From Buchananella hordeovulneris (GTDB lineage Bacteria > Actinomycetota > Actinomycetes > Actinomycetales > Actinomycetaceae): a stretch of 38,724 nt of DNA. The DNA lies in NCBI GenBank assembly GCA_030529545.1, contig JAUMWR010000001.1, forward strand, positions 47,377-86,100. Reading direction: 5' to 3'. The notes below the pieces were generated by a model. The model searched no databases. It was given only the letters and a program-made list of their open reading frames with translations, and was not told where the DNA came from. Shown here piece after piece: positions 29,059 to 37,702 of the stretch; within the stretch, counting starts at the first letter, position 1, and each line of letters starts with the position of its first letter. The translations under genes were made by a program, and so were the position numbers.

Positions 29059-30859
29059 GACCAATGCGGAAGGCCAGTTGAAGAAGCTGGGTTTGACCGC
29101 GCGAACCGCTGTTGCCGCTGGCGTCCTGGGTGCTGTGTTTGCGCTGGCTTGGCAGGTTGGCATGCGGGTTGATCGGTTCGATCAGGCCGTCCCGAATGTG
29201 CCTGGGGCTATGCGCAATCTCGTGTTGGATACCGCGCTGTCTGCCGTAGTTTTCACGACAGGAGTGGCACTTCTGCTTTCTGGCTGGAACTACTGGCTGG
29301 ATGGCAAACGGAGTGCGGGAGATGGCCGTGCCGTAATTGCTGGACGAGAAGAGAAAAAGTCTGTTGCCTGGCTCCAGTTCGCCCTTTTGTGGGCTGCCTG
29401 GCTGCCCTACTGGTTCATTCTTTGGCCGGGTATGGTCTCAATCGATTCCTACAACCAGATCACACAGGCAATCGGAATGCGTGAGTATTCCGATCATCAC
29501 CCCATCGCGATGACGGCAGTTATGTCCCTACTTTTGCCGTTGCTCATCAAGTTGACGGGAACCATCTCCGGCGGCATCGCCGTCATGACGCTAATGCAGC
29601 AGGCCGTTCTTGCCGCCATCTTGGTATGGGCAACAACCGGACTGAAAGAACTCGGGGTCAGCGCCAGGGCGCGCTGGATTGTTCTCGCCTTCTATGCATT
29701 CTTTCCCATCGTCGCGTGGTATTCGGCCAGCATTTGGAAGGATGTGTGGCTAGCCGCAATCACAGTCTTTGCCACAGTAACGGCACTGCGCATCGTCCGG
29801 CGGATTGAACTCCGTGAGCCAGTGGGCCTGGGCGGGTGGGTCGCCTTTGCCACTGCGATCGCTGCGTCTGCCCTAATCAAGAAGACCGGGCTGTATGTGA
29901 TCATTCCGGTTGGCTTGGTGGGCGCAATTCAGATTTGGCGGCTCTCCCGGCAGCAAACCAGTGCCAGGGGGCAAGGTGAAGTGGTTTGGCAGCGCCTGGT
30001 TAAGTCTCCGCTAGCCAGCTGGGTGCTCTCTTTTGTGGTGGGTTTAACGGGGTATGCGGTAGTACACGGTGCTCTCATGGTGGGGTTCGACGCCAAGCCC
30101 GGCTCCGTTGTAGAAGCCTATTCCCTGCCCTCGCAGCAAATCGCTCGAATCGTGCGGGACAATCGCGCTGAACTGTCCAGTGAACAGTTGTCCGGTATTG
30201 CGCATTTCTACCCGGGGGTAGACCTTGCAGAGATCTACAAGCCGCATCTAGCCGATCCCACCAAGGGAGCGTTGGATGCCCAAGCAGTAACTGAGCAGCG
30301 AGGCCAGTACGTTCAGCTGTGGCTGGGCTTGATCTTGCAGCATCCGCGTACGGCCGCCAACGCTACCTTAGTCGGCACGCGCGGCTATTGGTACCCCGAC
30401 ACCCGATACTTCAAGGTCGGGGCGTTTGACTGGTACTACATCGTTAATCTCATGGCCGGTGGCGATCAGGACAAGATCAGAGCAACCGATCCGGATGCCG
30501 TGGGCAAGCAATTCGACGCCGAGTCAGACAGAGCTGTCATCGCCGGTTTTATCAACGACGCCGCGCAGCGCATTCCATTCTTCGGCTGGCTCTTTTCGAC
30601 TGGCGCGTGGGTGTGGGGCGGCTTGCTGCTGCTGGCCGGTCTATGGACCCGCAGGCGGCGCGAATTCGCTCTTTCCGCAGTGTTCCTGGCCGGACACTGG
30701 GCAATGTGCATGATCTCCCCGGTTCACGCCGAAGCCAGGTATGCCTATCCGATTCTGCTATCACTGCCAGTGTTGGCCGCTCTCCTCCTGGGGGTCAACC
30801 GACCGTGTACCTACAACAGGGCAGACTCTCGCGGGGCTGACGCGGCGGAAACCAACTAA
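29051..30859 (+). CDS. DUF6020-like polytopic membrane protein, possible GT-C glycosyltransferase
   Basis: A 602-residue protein with about 11-13 hydrophobic helices. After two N-terminal helices comes ILWPGMVSIDSYNQI, with an acidic residue in the first large outer loop, then YSDHHPIAMTAV; this D...HHP layout resembles lipid-linked-sugar transferases of the GT-C class (ArnT/PMT type). A large extracytoplasmic section (about 350-490) separates the last helices. I assign it to the DUF6020 group with moderate confidence. A role on the outer face, adding a sugar from a polyprenyl carrier or processing the glycan, is an inference. G+C (~59% in hand-counted lines) is well below the neighbour gene (~72%), suggesting separate origin. 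It is translationally coupled to the synthetase-like gene. Confidence 0.8.
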   Translation: MAETNAEGQLKKLGLTARTAVAAGVLGAVFALAWQVGMRVDRFDQAVPNVPGAMRNLVLDTALSAVVFTTGVALLLSGWNYWLDGKRSAGDGRAVIAGREEKKSVAWLQFALLWAAWLPYWFILWPGMVSIDSYNQITQAIGMREYSDHHPIAMTAVMSLLLPLLIKLTGTISGGIAVMTLMQQAVLAAILVWATTGLKELGVSARARWIVLAFYAFFPIVAWYSASIWKDVWLAAITVFATVTALRIVRRIELREPVGLGGWVAFATAIAASALIKKTGLYVIIPVGLVGAIQIWRLSRQQTSARGQGEVVWQRLVKSPLASWVLSFVVGLTGYAVVHGALMVGFDAKPGSVVEAYSLPSQQIARIVRDNRAELSSEQLSGIAHFYPGVDLAEIYKPHLADPTKGALDAQAVTEQRGQYVQLWLGLILQHPRTAANATLVGTRGYWYPDTRYFKVGAFDWYYIVNLMAGGDQDKIRATDPDAVGKQFDAESDRAVIAGFINDAAQRIPFFGWLFSTGAWVWGGLLLLAGLWTRRRREFALSAVFLAGHWAMCMISPVHAEARYAYPILLSLPVLAALLLGVNRPCTYNRADSRGADAAETN

Positions 30860-31980
30860 CTGCTCCGGTAAACACGCAGGTAAGCCTTAGCGAGGGCTGC
30901 GGCAGAGTACTCTTGGCGCAGGTCGGCGCCGATCTCTGCCTCAGTCATTCCCTCGCAGTTGGCGAGCACCTCCACCACCGCGTCCGCAAAGTCGCGCGGG
31001 TCCGCGCCCTCAACCACGATCCCGTGCGGGGGCTTCACAAAGAGCTTATGGCCGCCCTCACCACCGCACACCACTGGGCGGCCGCTGGCCAGGGCCTCGG
31101 CGGCACCCAGGTAGAAGGTCTCGAACGAGGTGGTGCCGAGGAAGAGGTCAAAGTCGCCGTAACGCTGGCGCACCTCGGCGTGCGGCACAAACCCGGTCAC
31201 CTCCAGCGGCACGGAGAGCTCCTTGGCGCGGACCTCGGCCGGGCCGCGCAGCTCGCCGTCACCGAACCAAGTCAGGGAGGCGTCGATGCCGCGCTTACGC
31301 AGCTCCGCGACCGTCTCCACCGCCAGCAGGGGGCGCTTGCGCTCGATCAGTCCGCCCACGCTCACCACGCGCAGCGTCCCGTTGGGCCGGCCCGTGGGCC
31401 CAACCGCCACGCGCTCTCGCGGCGCGGGAACGTCGACGATGTTGGGCACCACCACCGCCTTGTGACCAAGGGAGGAGTCCAACTTCTGCGCCAAGAAAGG
31501 AGACACCGCAGCAATGGTGTCCACCCGCTCAAAGAGCATCGCGGCGGACGCAAAGATGTACTGGTTGGCACCCACCGGCTCCTCGGCGAACTTGGACCAG
31601 TGCTCGGTGTGGACCCACTTGGCGCCAGGCGACATGAAGACGAACGGCAAGACCGCAGAGATCGCCATCGTGTGCACCACGTCGGCCCCGGCCAACGCCG
31701 CCTTGAGCTGGCGCAAGGACCCCAACCACTTCCACGGCCGAGCCGGGTTGAAGGGCAGGCGCAGCACCTTCACCGGCCCACTCGGGGTGGCAATGAAATC
31801 GTGCCTCGCCGCGCCCTCCAGTAGGTTGGGGCGGCACAGGTGCACCACCCGAACGTCGGCCACACTCGCCAATGCGGCGATATCGCGCTCCACAAACGAG
31901 CCCATGACCGGGTGGGCGGGCGTGGGCAGCCAGGTGGCGACAACGGTTACCAGCGGGCGGGCAGGCTCGGTCACGATCAC
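30856..31980 (-). CDS. Glycosyltransferase family 4
   Basis: A 374-residue GT-B enzyme. The N-terminal half has PLVTVVATWLPTPAHPVMGSF and VVHTMAISAVLPFVF; a middle linker VVVPNIVDVPAPRERV leads to the donor half with LRVVSVGGLIERKRPLLAVE and LGTTSFETFYLGAAEALASG, holding the E-x7-E donor motif. It acts at the inner membrane face on a lipid-linked acceptor; the sugar is unknown. The GTG start overlaps the upstream stop (GTGA), so it is coupled to the preceding transferase. Its stop overlaps the convergent DUF6020 stop by 4 nt (CTAA, 30856-30859). Confidence 0.9.
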   Translation of the reverse strand: MIVTEPARPLVTVVATWLPTPAHPVMGSFVERDIAALASVADVRVVHLCRPNLLEGAARHDFIATPSGPVKVLRLPFNPARPWKWLGSLRQLKAALAGADVVHTMAISAVLPFVFMSPGAKWVHTEHWSKFAEEPVGANQYIFASAAMLFERVDTIAAVSPFLAQKLDSSLGHKAVVVPNIVDVPAPRERVAVGPTGRPNGTLRVVSVGGLIERKRPLLAVETVAELRKRGIDASLTWFGDGELRGPAEVRAKELSVPLEVTGFVPHAEVRQRYGDFDLFLGTTSFETFYLGAAEALASGRPVVCGGEGGHKLFVKPPHGIVVEGADPRDFADAVVEVLANCEGMTEAEIGADLRQEYSAAALAKAYLRVYRSS

Positions 31981-33170
31981 TCCTTTGGGGCAGGGGCCCC
32001 CGGCAGCGGGGGCAGGAAGTCCGGTTTGTCAGCGCCAGGGAAACCTCCCTGGCGCAGGATCTCCTGCAGGGCGGCGTCCCACTTGGGCACCTCCCGCTCC
32101 GCAGAGAAATCGCGGGCACCGGCGTGCGCCGCCGCCTTGAAAGCTGTGATCTGCTCCGGGGTGAGGCTCTGTAGGACCTTGATCATGTCCTGCGCGGTAA
32201 AGCCCTCGGTGACAACGCCAAAGTCAGCCTTGCGCACCACGTCCGCCATGCCCTTCGGGGTGGGACCAACGATCGCGCCCAGGCGAGCCTGCATGAAGTC
32301 GAAGATCTTGTTCGGCATCGTGTTGGCGAAGTTGTAGTTGATCGGTGGCAGCATGTGCAGGCCCAGGTCGTACTCGTTGAGCGTCTTGATCAACTGGTCG
32401 TAGGGCACCGGCTCGTGCAGCGTGATCCGCGCTTCCTTTTCCGCGATCACGGCCAACTCCGCCAGGTGTGCTGGGTCGTTCTTGGTCAGGTACAGGTCGA
32501 GCGTGTAGCCGGGGCAGGCGATGACGGCCTCTACCAGCGCCATGATGTTGCGCTCGCGGTTCGACGTTCCCGAATGGACGCACCGAATGGGGGAGTGGAC
32601 CTGCGTTGGCTCCAGGTCGTTGAACGGGGTGTTGTTGCCGATCGCGCGCACCTCGATGCCAAAGTTGCGGCTGAACTCCTTGGCCACCACGTCCACCACT
32701 GCGGAGCTGCTGCGCGCCTGGGGCAGGTACTTCTGGCACAGCCAGTAGTACCAGGGGCCAATGCGCTTGGCCCACGGCGGGTGCTCCTCGTTCATGCGCG
32801 GGTAGTACTCGTGCAGGTCCGCGTGCACGCCGCAGGTGGGCTCAAGCCAGAGGGCCAGCGGCAGTGCCTCGATCTCGTTTGCCAGGATCACGTCAAAGCG
32901 CATCCCCGCTAGGGCCGCTTTGGCGCGCTTGATGAGCGGCATCATCCAGTAGCCACGGGAGTAGAACTTGAACTCCAGCAGCACGTCCCACAGCTTGCTG
33001 GGCTTGCCGTACTCCACCTGGATGTGCTGATCCACCCCGTCCGGGGCCTCGCCGTAGCCGCACGTGGTCACGTGGTAGCGGCCCACCGCCATCCGTACCT
33101 GCTTGAGCACCCGGGCGTCAGAGCGGATGGGTGAAAAGCTGATGATCAGTAGCTTCGGTTTGGTGGGCAT
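31977..33170 (-). CDS. Glycosyltransferase, GT-B fold
   Basis: A 397-residue protein with KLLIISFSPIRSDARVLKQV at the N-terminus, FDVILANEIEALPLAL and DLHEYYPRMNEEH in the acceptor half. The donor half has CVHSGTSNRERNI and LHMLPPINYNFANTMPNKIFDFMQA, where the NKIFDFMQA helix is the counterpart of the family 4 donor-binding segment. The C-terminus is Pro-rich. Specificity is unknown. GGAGAGG is close before the ATG. It is the first gene of a two-gene unit and is divergent from wecB across a 148-nt control region. Confidence 0.87.
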   Translation of the reverse strand: MPTKPKLLIISFSPIRSDARVLKQVRMAVGRYHVTTCGYGEAPDGVDQHIQVEYGKPSKLWDVLLEFKFYSRGYWMMPLIKRAKAALAGMRFDVILANEIEALPLALWLEPTCGVHADLHEYYPRMNEEHPPWAKRIGPWYYWLCQKYLPQARSSSAVVDVVAKEFSRNFGIEVRAIGNNTPFNDLEPTQVHSPIRCVHSGTSNRERNIMALVEAVIACPGYTLDLYLTKNDPAHLAELAVIAEKEARITLHEPVPYDQLIKTLNEYDLGLHMLPPINYNFANTMPNKIFDFMQARLGAIVGPTPKGMADVVRKADFGVVTEGFTAQDMIKVLQSLTPEQITAFKAAAHAGARDFSAEREVPKWDAALQEILRQGGFPGADKPDFLPPLPGAPAPKE

Positions 33171-33287
33171 TGGCCTCTCCCCGGAGACGGAAACTGTTAA
33201 CTGCTCCCCAGTTTCTCACCTTTCGCTGCGCCGAAGTGGCAAGGCGAAGCGCCGGCAGTGGGCAAGGGCCTAAAATTGCGGTGTTTG

Positions 33288-33293
33288 TAAACT
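33288..33293 (+). promoter_or_regulatory. Possible -10 box of wecB
   Basis: TAAACT lies 25 nt upstream of the GTG start, leaving a short leader with the ribosome site. The local region is A+T-rich compared with its flanks; no clear -35 box is seen. Confidence 0.35.
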
Positions 33294-33318
33294 CTGCCCT
33301 AAACCGAAAGGGGAGGCC

Positions 33319-34464
33319 GTGCAGCCCTCTGTCATGGTCATTTACGGCACCCGCCCGGAGGCCATCAAGTGCGCCCCGGTCATTAACGAGCTGCGCGCCT
33401 CCGCCGTGCTCAGCCCGTACTGCGTGGTCACCGGCCAGCACAAGGAGATGCTGGTCCAGGTCAACGAGCTGTTCGGGATCAGCCCGGACGATGACCTGGA
33501 GGTGTTTGCGCAGGGGCAGGGCCTCAACCAGCTCGCTGGCAAGATCCTCACCGGCCTGGACCCGCTCCTGGAGAAGATCAACCCGGCAGCGGTGCTGGTT
33601 CAGGGAGACACCACCACCGTGGCGGCTGCCGCCCTCGCGGCGTTCAACCGCCAGATTCCCGTGGTGCACCTGGAGGCGGGCCTGCGCTCCGGTGACCTGG
33701 CTAGCCCCTTCCCGGAGGAGGGCAACCGCCGCCTGGTCTCCCAGATCGCGGCGCTGCACCTGGCCCCCACGGCCCAGTCGCGCGACAACTTGCTGCGCGA
33801 GGGCGTGGACCCGGCCACCGTGACGGTCACCGGCAACACCGTGATCGACGCGCTACAGTTCGCCACCGCCGGCAAGGGCGAGTTCGCAGACGAGGCCCTG
33901 GCCGCCGCTGTGAACTCCGGGCGCCGCATCCTGCTCCTGACCGCCCACCGCCGGGAGAACTGGGGCGAACCGATGGCCCGGATTGGCCAGGCGCTGGCGC
34001 TGCTGGCCCGCCGCTACCCCGAGGACCTGATCGTCTACCCGATGCACGCCAACCCGGCCGTGCGGGCCCAGATCCTGCCTCACCTGGAGGGCCTGGAGAA
34101 CGTGGTGCTCACCGAGTCCCTCGACTACGCCCAGTTCTCCAGCCTGCTGGCGGCCGCCCACATCGTGCTCACCGACTCCGGTGGCGTGCAGGAGGAGGCG
34201 CCCTCCCTGGGCAAGCCTGTGCTGGTCTTGCGGGAGAACACCGAGCGTCCCGAGGCCGTCACCGCCGGCACCGTGAAGCTGATCGGCACCGATGTGGACC
34301 GCATCGTTGCCGAGGTCAGCGCCCTGAAGGACGACGTTGCCGCCTACCAGTCGATGGCGATGGCCGTGAACCCCTACGGTGACGGCCTGGCCGCCCGCCG
34401 TTCCGTGGCCGCGATCGCCGCCCTGCTGGGCGTGGGCGAACGCATGGAGGACTTCTCCGCCTAA
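33319..34464 (+). CDS. wecB: UDP-N-acetylglucosamine 2-epimerase (non-hydrolysing)
   Basis: Interconverts UDP-GlcNAc and UDP-ManNAc in the cytosol. The 381-residue protein has the family signatures: YGTRPEAIK near the N-terminus, VLVQGDTTTVAAAA, VVHLEAGLRSGD, TAHRRENWGEP and DSGGVQEEAPSLGKPVLVLR followed by TERPEAV, which carry the active-site acids and histidine. The GTG start has AAAGGGGAGG directly upstream; an ATG 15 nt later is too far from it. It is a single-gene unit, convergent with wecC across a strong hairpin. With the dehydrogenase next door the product would be channelled to N-acetylmannosaminuronic acid. Confidence 0.96.
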   Translation: MQPSVMVIYGTRPEAIKCAPVINELRASAVLSPYCVVTGQHKEMLVQVNELFGISPDDDLEVFAQGQGLNQLAGKILTGLDPLLEKINPAAVLVQGDTTTVAAAALAAFNRQIPVVHLEAGLRSGDLASPFPEEGNRRLVSQIAALHLAPTAQSRDNLLREGVDPATVTVTGNTVIDALQFATAGKGEFADEALAAAVNSGRRILLLTAHRRENWGEPMARIGQALALLARRYPEDLIVYPMHANPAVRAQILPHLEGLENVVLTESLDYAQFSSLLAAAHIVLTDSGGVQEEAPSLGKPVLVLRENTERPEAVTAGTVKLIGTDVDRIVAEVSALKDDVAAYQSMAMAVNPYGDGLAARRSVAAIAALLGVGERMEDFSA

Positions 34465-34491
34465 GTGCGTCCCGCCTGCGCAGTAGGTAAA

Positions 34492-34530
34492 GGTGAGGGG
34501 CGGCGGAACTAAGTTCCGCCGCCCCTCACC
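34492..34530. terminator. Bidirectional terminator between wecB and wecC
   Basis: A perfect 17-bp stem (34492-34508 with 34514-34530) with a 5-nt loop lies between the two convergent genes, 27 nt from the wecB stop and 7 nt from the wecC stop. On the minus strand it is followed by TTTACC; on the plus strand there is no T-run. Confidence 0.85.
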
Positions 34531-34537
34531 CCTAGGG

Positions 34538-35794
34538 TCAGCGCCAGAAACCGCGCGTATCCACCACCGGCAGGCCGGCCGGCAGCTCGGCGGCCAGCGG
34601 TGCAAAGGCCGCGTGATCCACCAGCAGCACGGCAACGTCGGCCACCTCAACGGCGGCCTGCGCGCTCACCAGCTCCACGTTCTTCAAGCCGGCAAGCTGG
34701 CGCGGCAGCTCGCTCACGTGCGGCTCCACCGCCAGCACGCGGGCATGCGGCAGCTGCGCGGCCAGCTCGGCGACGATCCCCACGGCCGGGGACTCGCGCA
34801 GGTCGTCAATGTTCGCCTTGAAGGCCAGACCGAACGCCGCGATCACCGGGGCGTCCTGGCCGGCCACCGCCGTGCGCACCTGCTCCACCACGAAGCCCGG
34901 CTTGGAGTCGTTGACCTCCCGGGCCGTGCGGATCAGGCGAGACTGCTCCGGCACCGCAGAAACGATGAACCACGGGTCCACCGCGATGCAGTGGCCGCCC
35001 ACGCCCGGTCCCGGGTTCAAGATGTTCACGCGCGGGTGGCGGTTAGCCAGCGAGATCAGCTCCCACACGTCGATGCCCAGCTTCTCGCACAGCAGCGAAA
35101 GTTCGTTGGCGAAGGCGATGTTCACGTCGCGGAAGGAATTCTCCGCCAGCTTGGCCAGCTCCGCAGTGCGGGCGTCCGTCAGCACGATCTCGCCCTCGCA
35201 GAAGGAGGAGTACAGGTCCCGGGCGCGCTCGGCCGCCAGGGTGGACAGGCCGCCCACGATGCGGTCGTTGCTTACCATCTCCTCCATAATCCGCCCCGGC
35301 AGGACCCGCTCCGGGCAGTGTGCAAAGTGCACCACCGGGCGCCCCTCGCTGCCGTCCAGGCTCAGGTCGGCGCGCTCAGACAGGATCACCTCCGCCATGA
35401 ACTCCGTGGAACCGGGCGGGGAGGTGGACTCCAGAATGATGAGCTCGTCGCCCTGCAACTGCGGGGCAATGGAACGCGAGGCCGCCTCGATGTAGGACAA
35501 GTCCGCCTCGTGGTTCTCCCCCTTGAACGGGGTAGGCACGGCCACGATGTAGGCGCGGGCCGCAGGCATCTCCTTGGTGGCGCGCAACCGGCCCGCCCGG
35601 ACCTGCTCCGCCACGACCTCACCCAAACCAGCCTCCACAAAGGGCAACTCGCCCCGGTTAACCGCGTTCACGTGGTGGTCAGAAACGTCCATACCGATTA
35701 CCTGGTAGCCAGCCCGGGCTAGCACGACGGCGGTGGGCAAGCCAATGTATCCCAGACCCACCACGCAGATGGTTTCGGTGCGCTCCAGAGTCAT
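34538..35794 (-). CDS. wecC: UDP-N-acetyl-D-mannosamine dehydrogenase
   Basis: Oxidises UDP-ManNAc twice with NAD to UDP-N-acetylmannosaminuronic acid. The 418-residue protein has the Rossmann motif GLGYIGLP, the STSPPGST loop, the middle-domain AELAKLAENSFRDVNIA and the catalytic Cys269 in PGVGGHCIAVDPWF; the GHCIAVDPWF form, rather than GGxCFPKD, marks the WecC/Cap5O branch as against UDP-glucose dehydrogenases. AFKANIDDLRESPA completes the family. The ATG at 35794 is chosen over an in-frame TTG 18 nt earlier; the ribosome site is only a weak AAGAAG. It is the third gene of a minus-strand unit behind a glycosyltransferase and the ABC exporter. Confidence 0.94.
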   Translation of the reverse strand: MTLERTETICVVGLGYIGLPTAVVLARAGYQVIGMDVSDHHVNAVNRGELPFVEAGLGEVVAEQVRAGRLRATKEMPAARAYIVAVPTPFKGENHEADLSYIEAASRSIAPQLQGDELIILESTSPPGSTEFMAEVILSERADLSLDGSEGRPVVHFAHCPERVLPGRIMEEMVSNDRIVGGLSTLAAERARDLYSSFCEGEIVLTDARTAELAKLAENSFRDVNIAFANELSLLCEKLGIDVWELISLANRHPRVNILNPGPGVGGHCIAVDPWFIVSAVPEQSRLIRTAREVNDSKPGFVVEQVRTAVAGQDAPVIAAFGLAFKANIDDLRESPAVGIVAELAAQLPHARVLAVEPHVSELPRQLAGLKNVELVSAQAAVEVADVAVLLVDHAAFAPLAAELPAGLPVVDTRGFWR

Positions 35795-35833
35795 ATGAAT
35801 CTTCTTTCTCAAACCTTGAACGGCTAAGTAACC

Positions 35834-37612
35834 CTATATCAGGCCGGCCAAATGCGCCTGAATAGCGAAGTCAGGTTCCACCTCTACCAGTTCCTCGAAG
35901 GTGCCGGTGGCGGTGATCCGCCCGGCGCGCATGAAGGCGATCTGGTCGTTGTGGCGAATGGTGGACAAGCGGTGGGCGATCGAGATGACGGTGACCTCGC
36001 CATGCAGCTCGCGAATCGCCTGAGACACGGCCTCCTCGGTGGCAGTGTCGAGCGCAGAGGTGGCCTCGTCCATCACCAGCACCAGGGGGCGGTTGTAGAG
36101 GGCGCGGGCAATGCCCAGACGCTGGCGCTCACCGCCGGAGAGCGCGAGTCCGCGCTCACCAATCCTGGCGTTAATGCCGCCCGGGCGCTCGGCCACCATC
36201 TTGGAAAGCTGTGCGCGTTCCAGGGCCCACCTCACGCGCTCCTCGTCAATGTCCTCTCCCCAGGTGAGCGCGATGTTCTGCGCGATCGTGGCGTCAAAAA
36301 GCGCCACCTCCTGCGGGACGTAGCCCACGCGGGAGCGCCAGGCCTTCAGCACGTCGGGTAGGTTCTGGTCGCCGATGGTCATCTTGCCGCCGTTAGGGAC
36401 CAGGAGACCCAGCAGAATGTCCACCAGAGTGGACTTGCCGGCGCCGGAAGAGCCCACGATTCCCAGGGACGACCCGATCGGGATGGTCAAGTTGATGTCG
36501 CGCACGGCTGGTTCGGGAGCCCCGGGATAAGTGAAAGAAACTCCATCCAGTACCACTTGCCCGGGTGAATCAGCTAATGATTCCGCCCCCACCTGCTCAG
36601 CTCGCTCGACGTAGCTCTCAGCGGCGTGGATATCGCGCAGTACCGCCTCCAAGTGGGGAAGAGTGTTAGCGGTGCTGGTCATAACAGACTGGAAAGTAAC
36701 CAGTGAAGGGACCATGCGCATGCCCGCGATGCCGAACAAAGCGATCGAAGCAAAAGCCTGTTCAGGGCCACTCAAAAAGTATGCGACCGTACCAATCAAC
36801 ATGAAGCCAAACACCAAAGCGGCTTCCATCAGGCGCTGGGGGACTGCACTCAAGAATTGCAGATTTGCCCGCGCCCGGGTGGAGTGCAGACGGTTGTCAC
36901 GTACAACCTCCGCTACGTCCTTGAACTGGTCCCGGAGCGTGATCTCCTTGAGAGCTGCCACCATCTCAGTCATGAGGCGAGTGATCTTGAGTGAGTAACG
37001 TAGGTTGACGTTTCCAGCCGTGACAACGGAACGGGAGAGGCCAAAGTACTGGAAGGCTGCTATCACGCTCAAGTAAACCAAGGTGATTGCTGCGATAGAC
37101 GGTTGGGCCACAAAAAGGACAATCAGGACTGAAATGAAAGTTGCGATCTGCTGGGGAAGGCTTATTGCAGGCATCAACACGCCACCGATGGTGTTGGCGA
37201 TACCAACGTCGGCCATTCGCACAATCTCAGCAGTGGAGCGGGAAAGGCGGTCAGTCCAGGGTGCTCTGATGTAGGCGTTGAAGAGAGAATCGCCCACCAT
37301 CAGTTCGTAACGCGCAAAGGCTCGAGTGGCAAACCACTGGATTACCAGTGCAATAACTGCCTTAAGGATCATCAACCCACAAGCGACCAGCAGGAGCGGT
37401 CCGTAGTAGGGAGGGGGAATCTCACCGAGCAGTGGCACCTTGGCCGGTTGACCGGTGAGCATCGGCGTCAGGATCGCGGCGAGCAGACCGAGAGCGAACA
37501 GATCCAACAGTGCGAGCATTGAGGTGCTCACCATGTACAGGGTCAAGAACCTGTTGGTTCCCGCCGGCAAGAGCGGTAGCAGCTCCCGAACGGCCAGGTA
37601 AAGACGCTTCAT
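35834..37612 (-). CDS. PglK/MsbA-like ABC exporter, probable lipid-linked glycan flippase
   Basis: A 592-residue half-transporter expected to work as a homodimer, moving a lipid-linked sugar chain to the outer face. Six hydrophobic helices fill about residues 1-320; the ATPase domain has Walker A GSSGAGKS (Lys393), Q-loop YVPQEVALFD, signature LSGGERQRLGIARAL, Walker B VLVMDEATSALD and switch His in IAHRLST. The TLVDILLGLL stretch after Walker A is like PglK. The ATG at 37612 has GGGAG 3 nt upstream; a GTG 30 nt earlier lacks one. G+C is ~54% over the membrane half (36,541-37,400) but ~66% over the ATPase half (hand counts). It is 39 nt from wecC and 90 nt from the upstream transferase. Confidence 0.9.
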   Translation of the reverse strand: MKRLYLAVRELLPLLPAGTNRFLTLYMVSTSMLALLDLFALGLLAAILTPMLTGQPAKVPLLGEIPPPYYGPLLLVACGLMILKAVIALVIQWFATRAFARYELMVGDSLFNAYIRAPWTDRLSRSTAEIVRMADVGIANTIGGVLMPAISLPQQIATFISVLIVLFVAQPSIAAITLVYLSVIAAFQYFGLSRSVVTAGNVNLRYSLKITRLMTEMVAALKEITLRDQFKDVAEVVRDNRLHSTRARANLQFLSAVPQRLMEAALVFGFMLIGTVAYFLSGPEQAFASIALFGIAGMRMVPSLVTFQSVMTSTANTLPHLEAVLRDIHAAESYVERAEQVGAESLADSPGQVVLDGVSFTYPGAPEPAVRDINLTIPIGSSLGIVGSSGAGKSTLVDILLGLLVPNGGKMTIGDQNLPDVLKAWRSRVGYVPQEVALFDATIAQNIALTWGEDIDEERVRWALERAQLSKMVAERPGGINARIGERGLALSGGERQRLGIARALYNRPLVLVMDEATSALDTATEEAVSQAIRELHGEVTVISIAHRLSTIRHNDQIAFMRAGRITATGTFEELVEVEPDFAIQAHLAGLI

Positions 37613-37702
37613 GTTCTCCCATTCCTGTTGAATGTCTGCCACTCTACCGCGCGCAAGTCGCCCGTTACCTGCGCAATTGAGCGCCGCGCGGGGCCACCGG
37701 AA

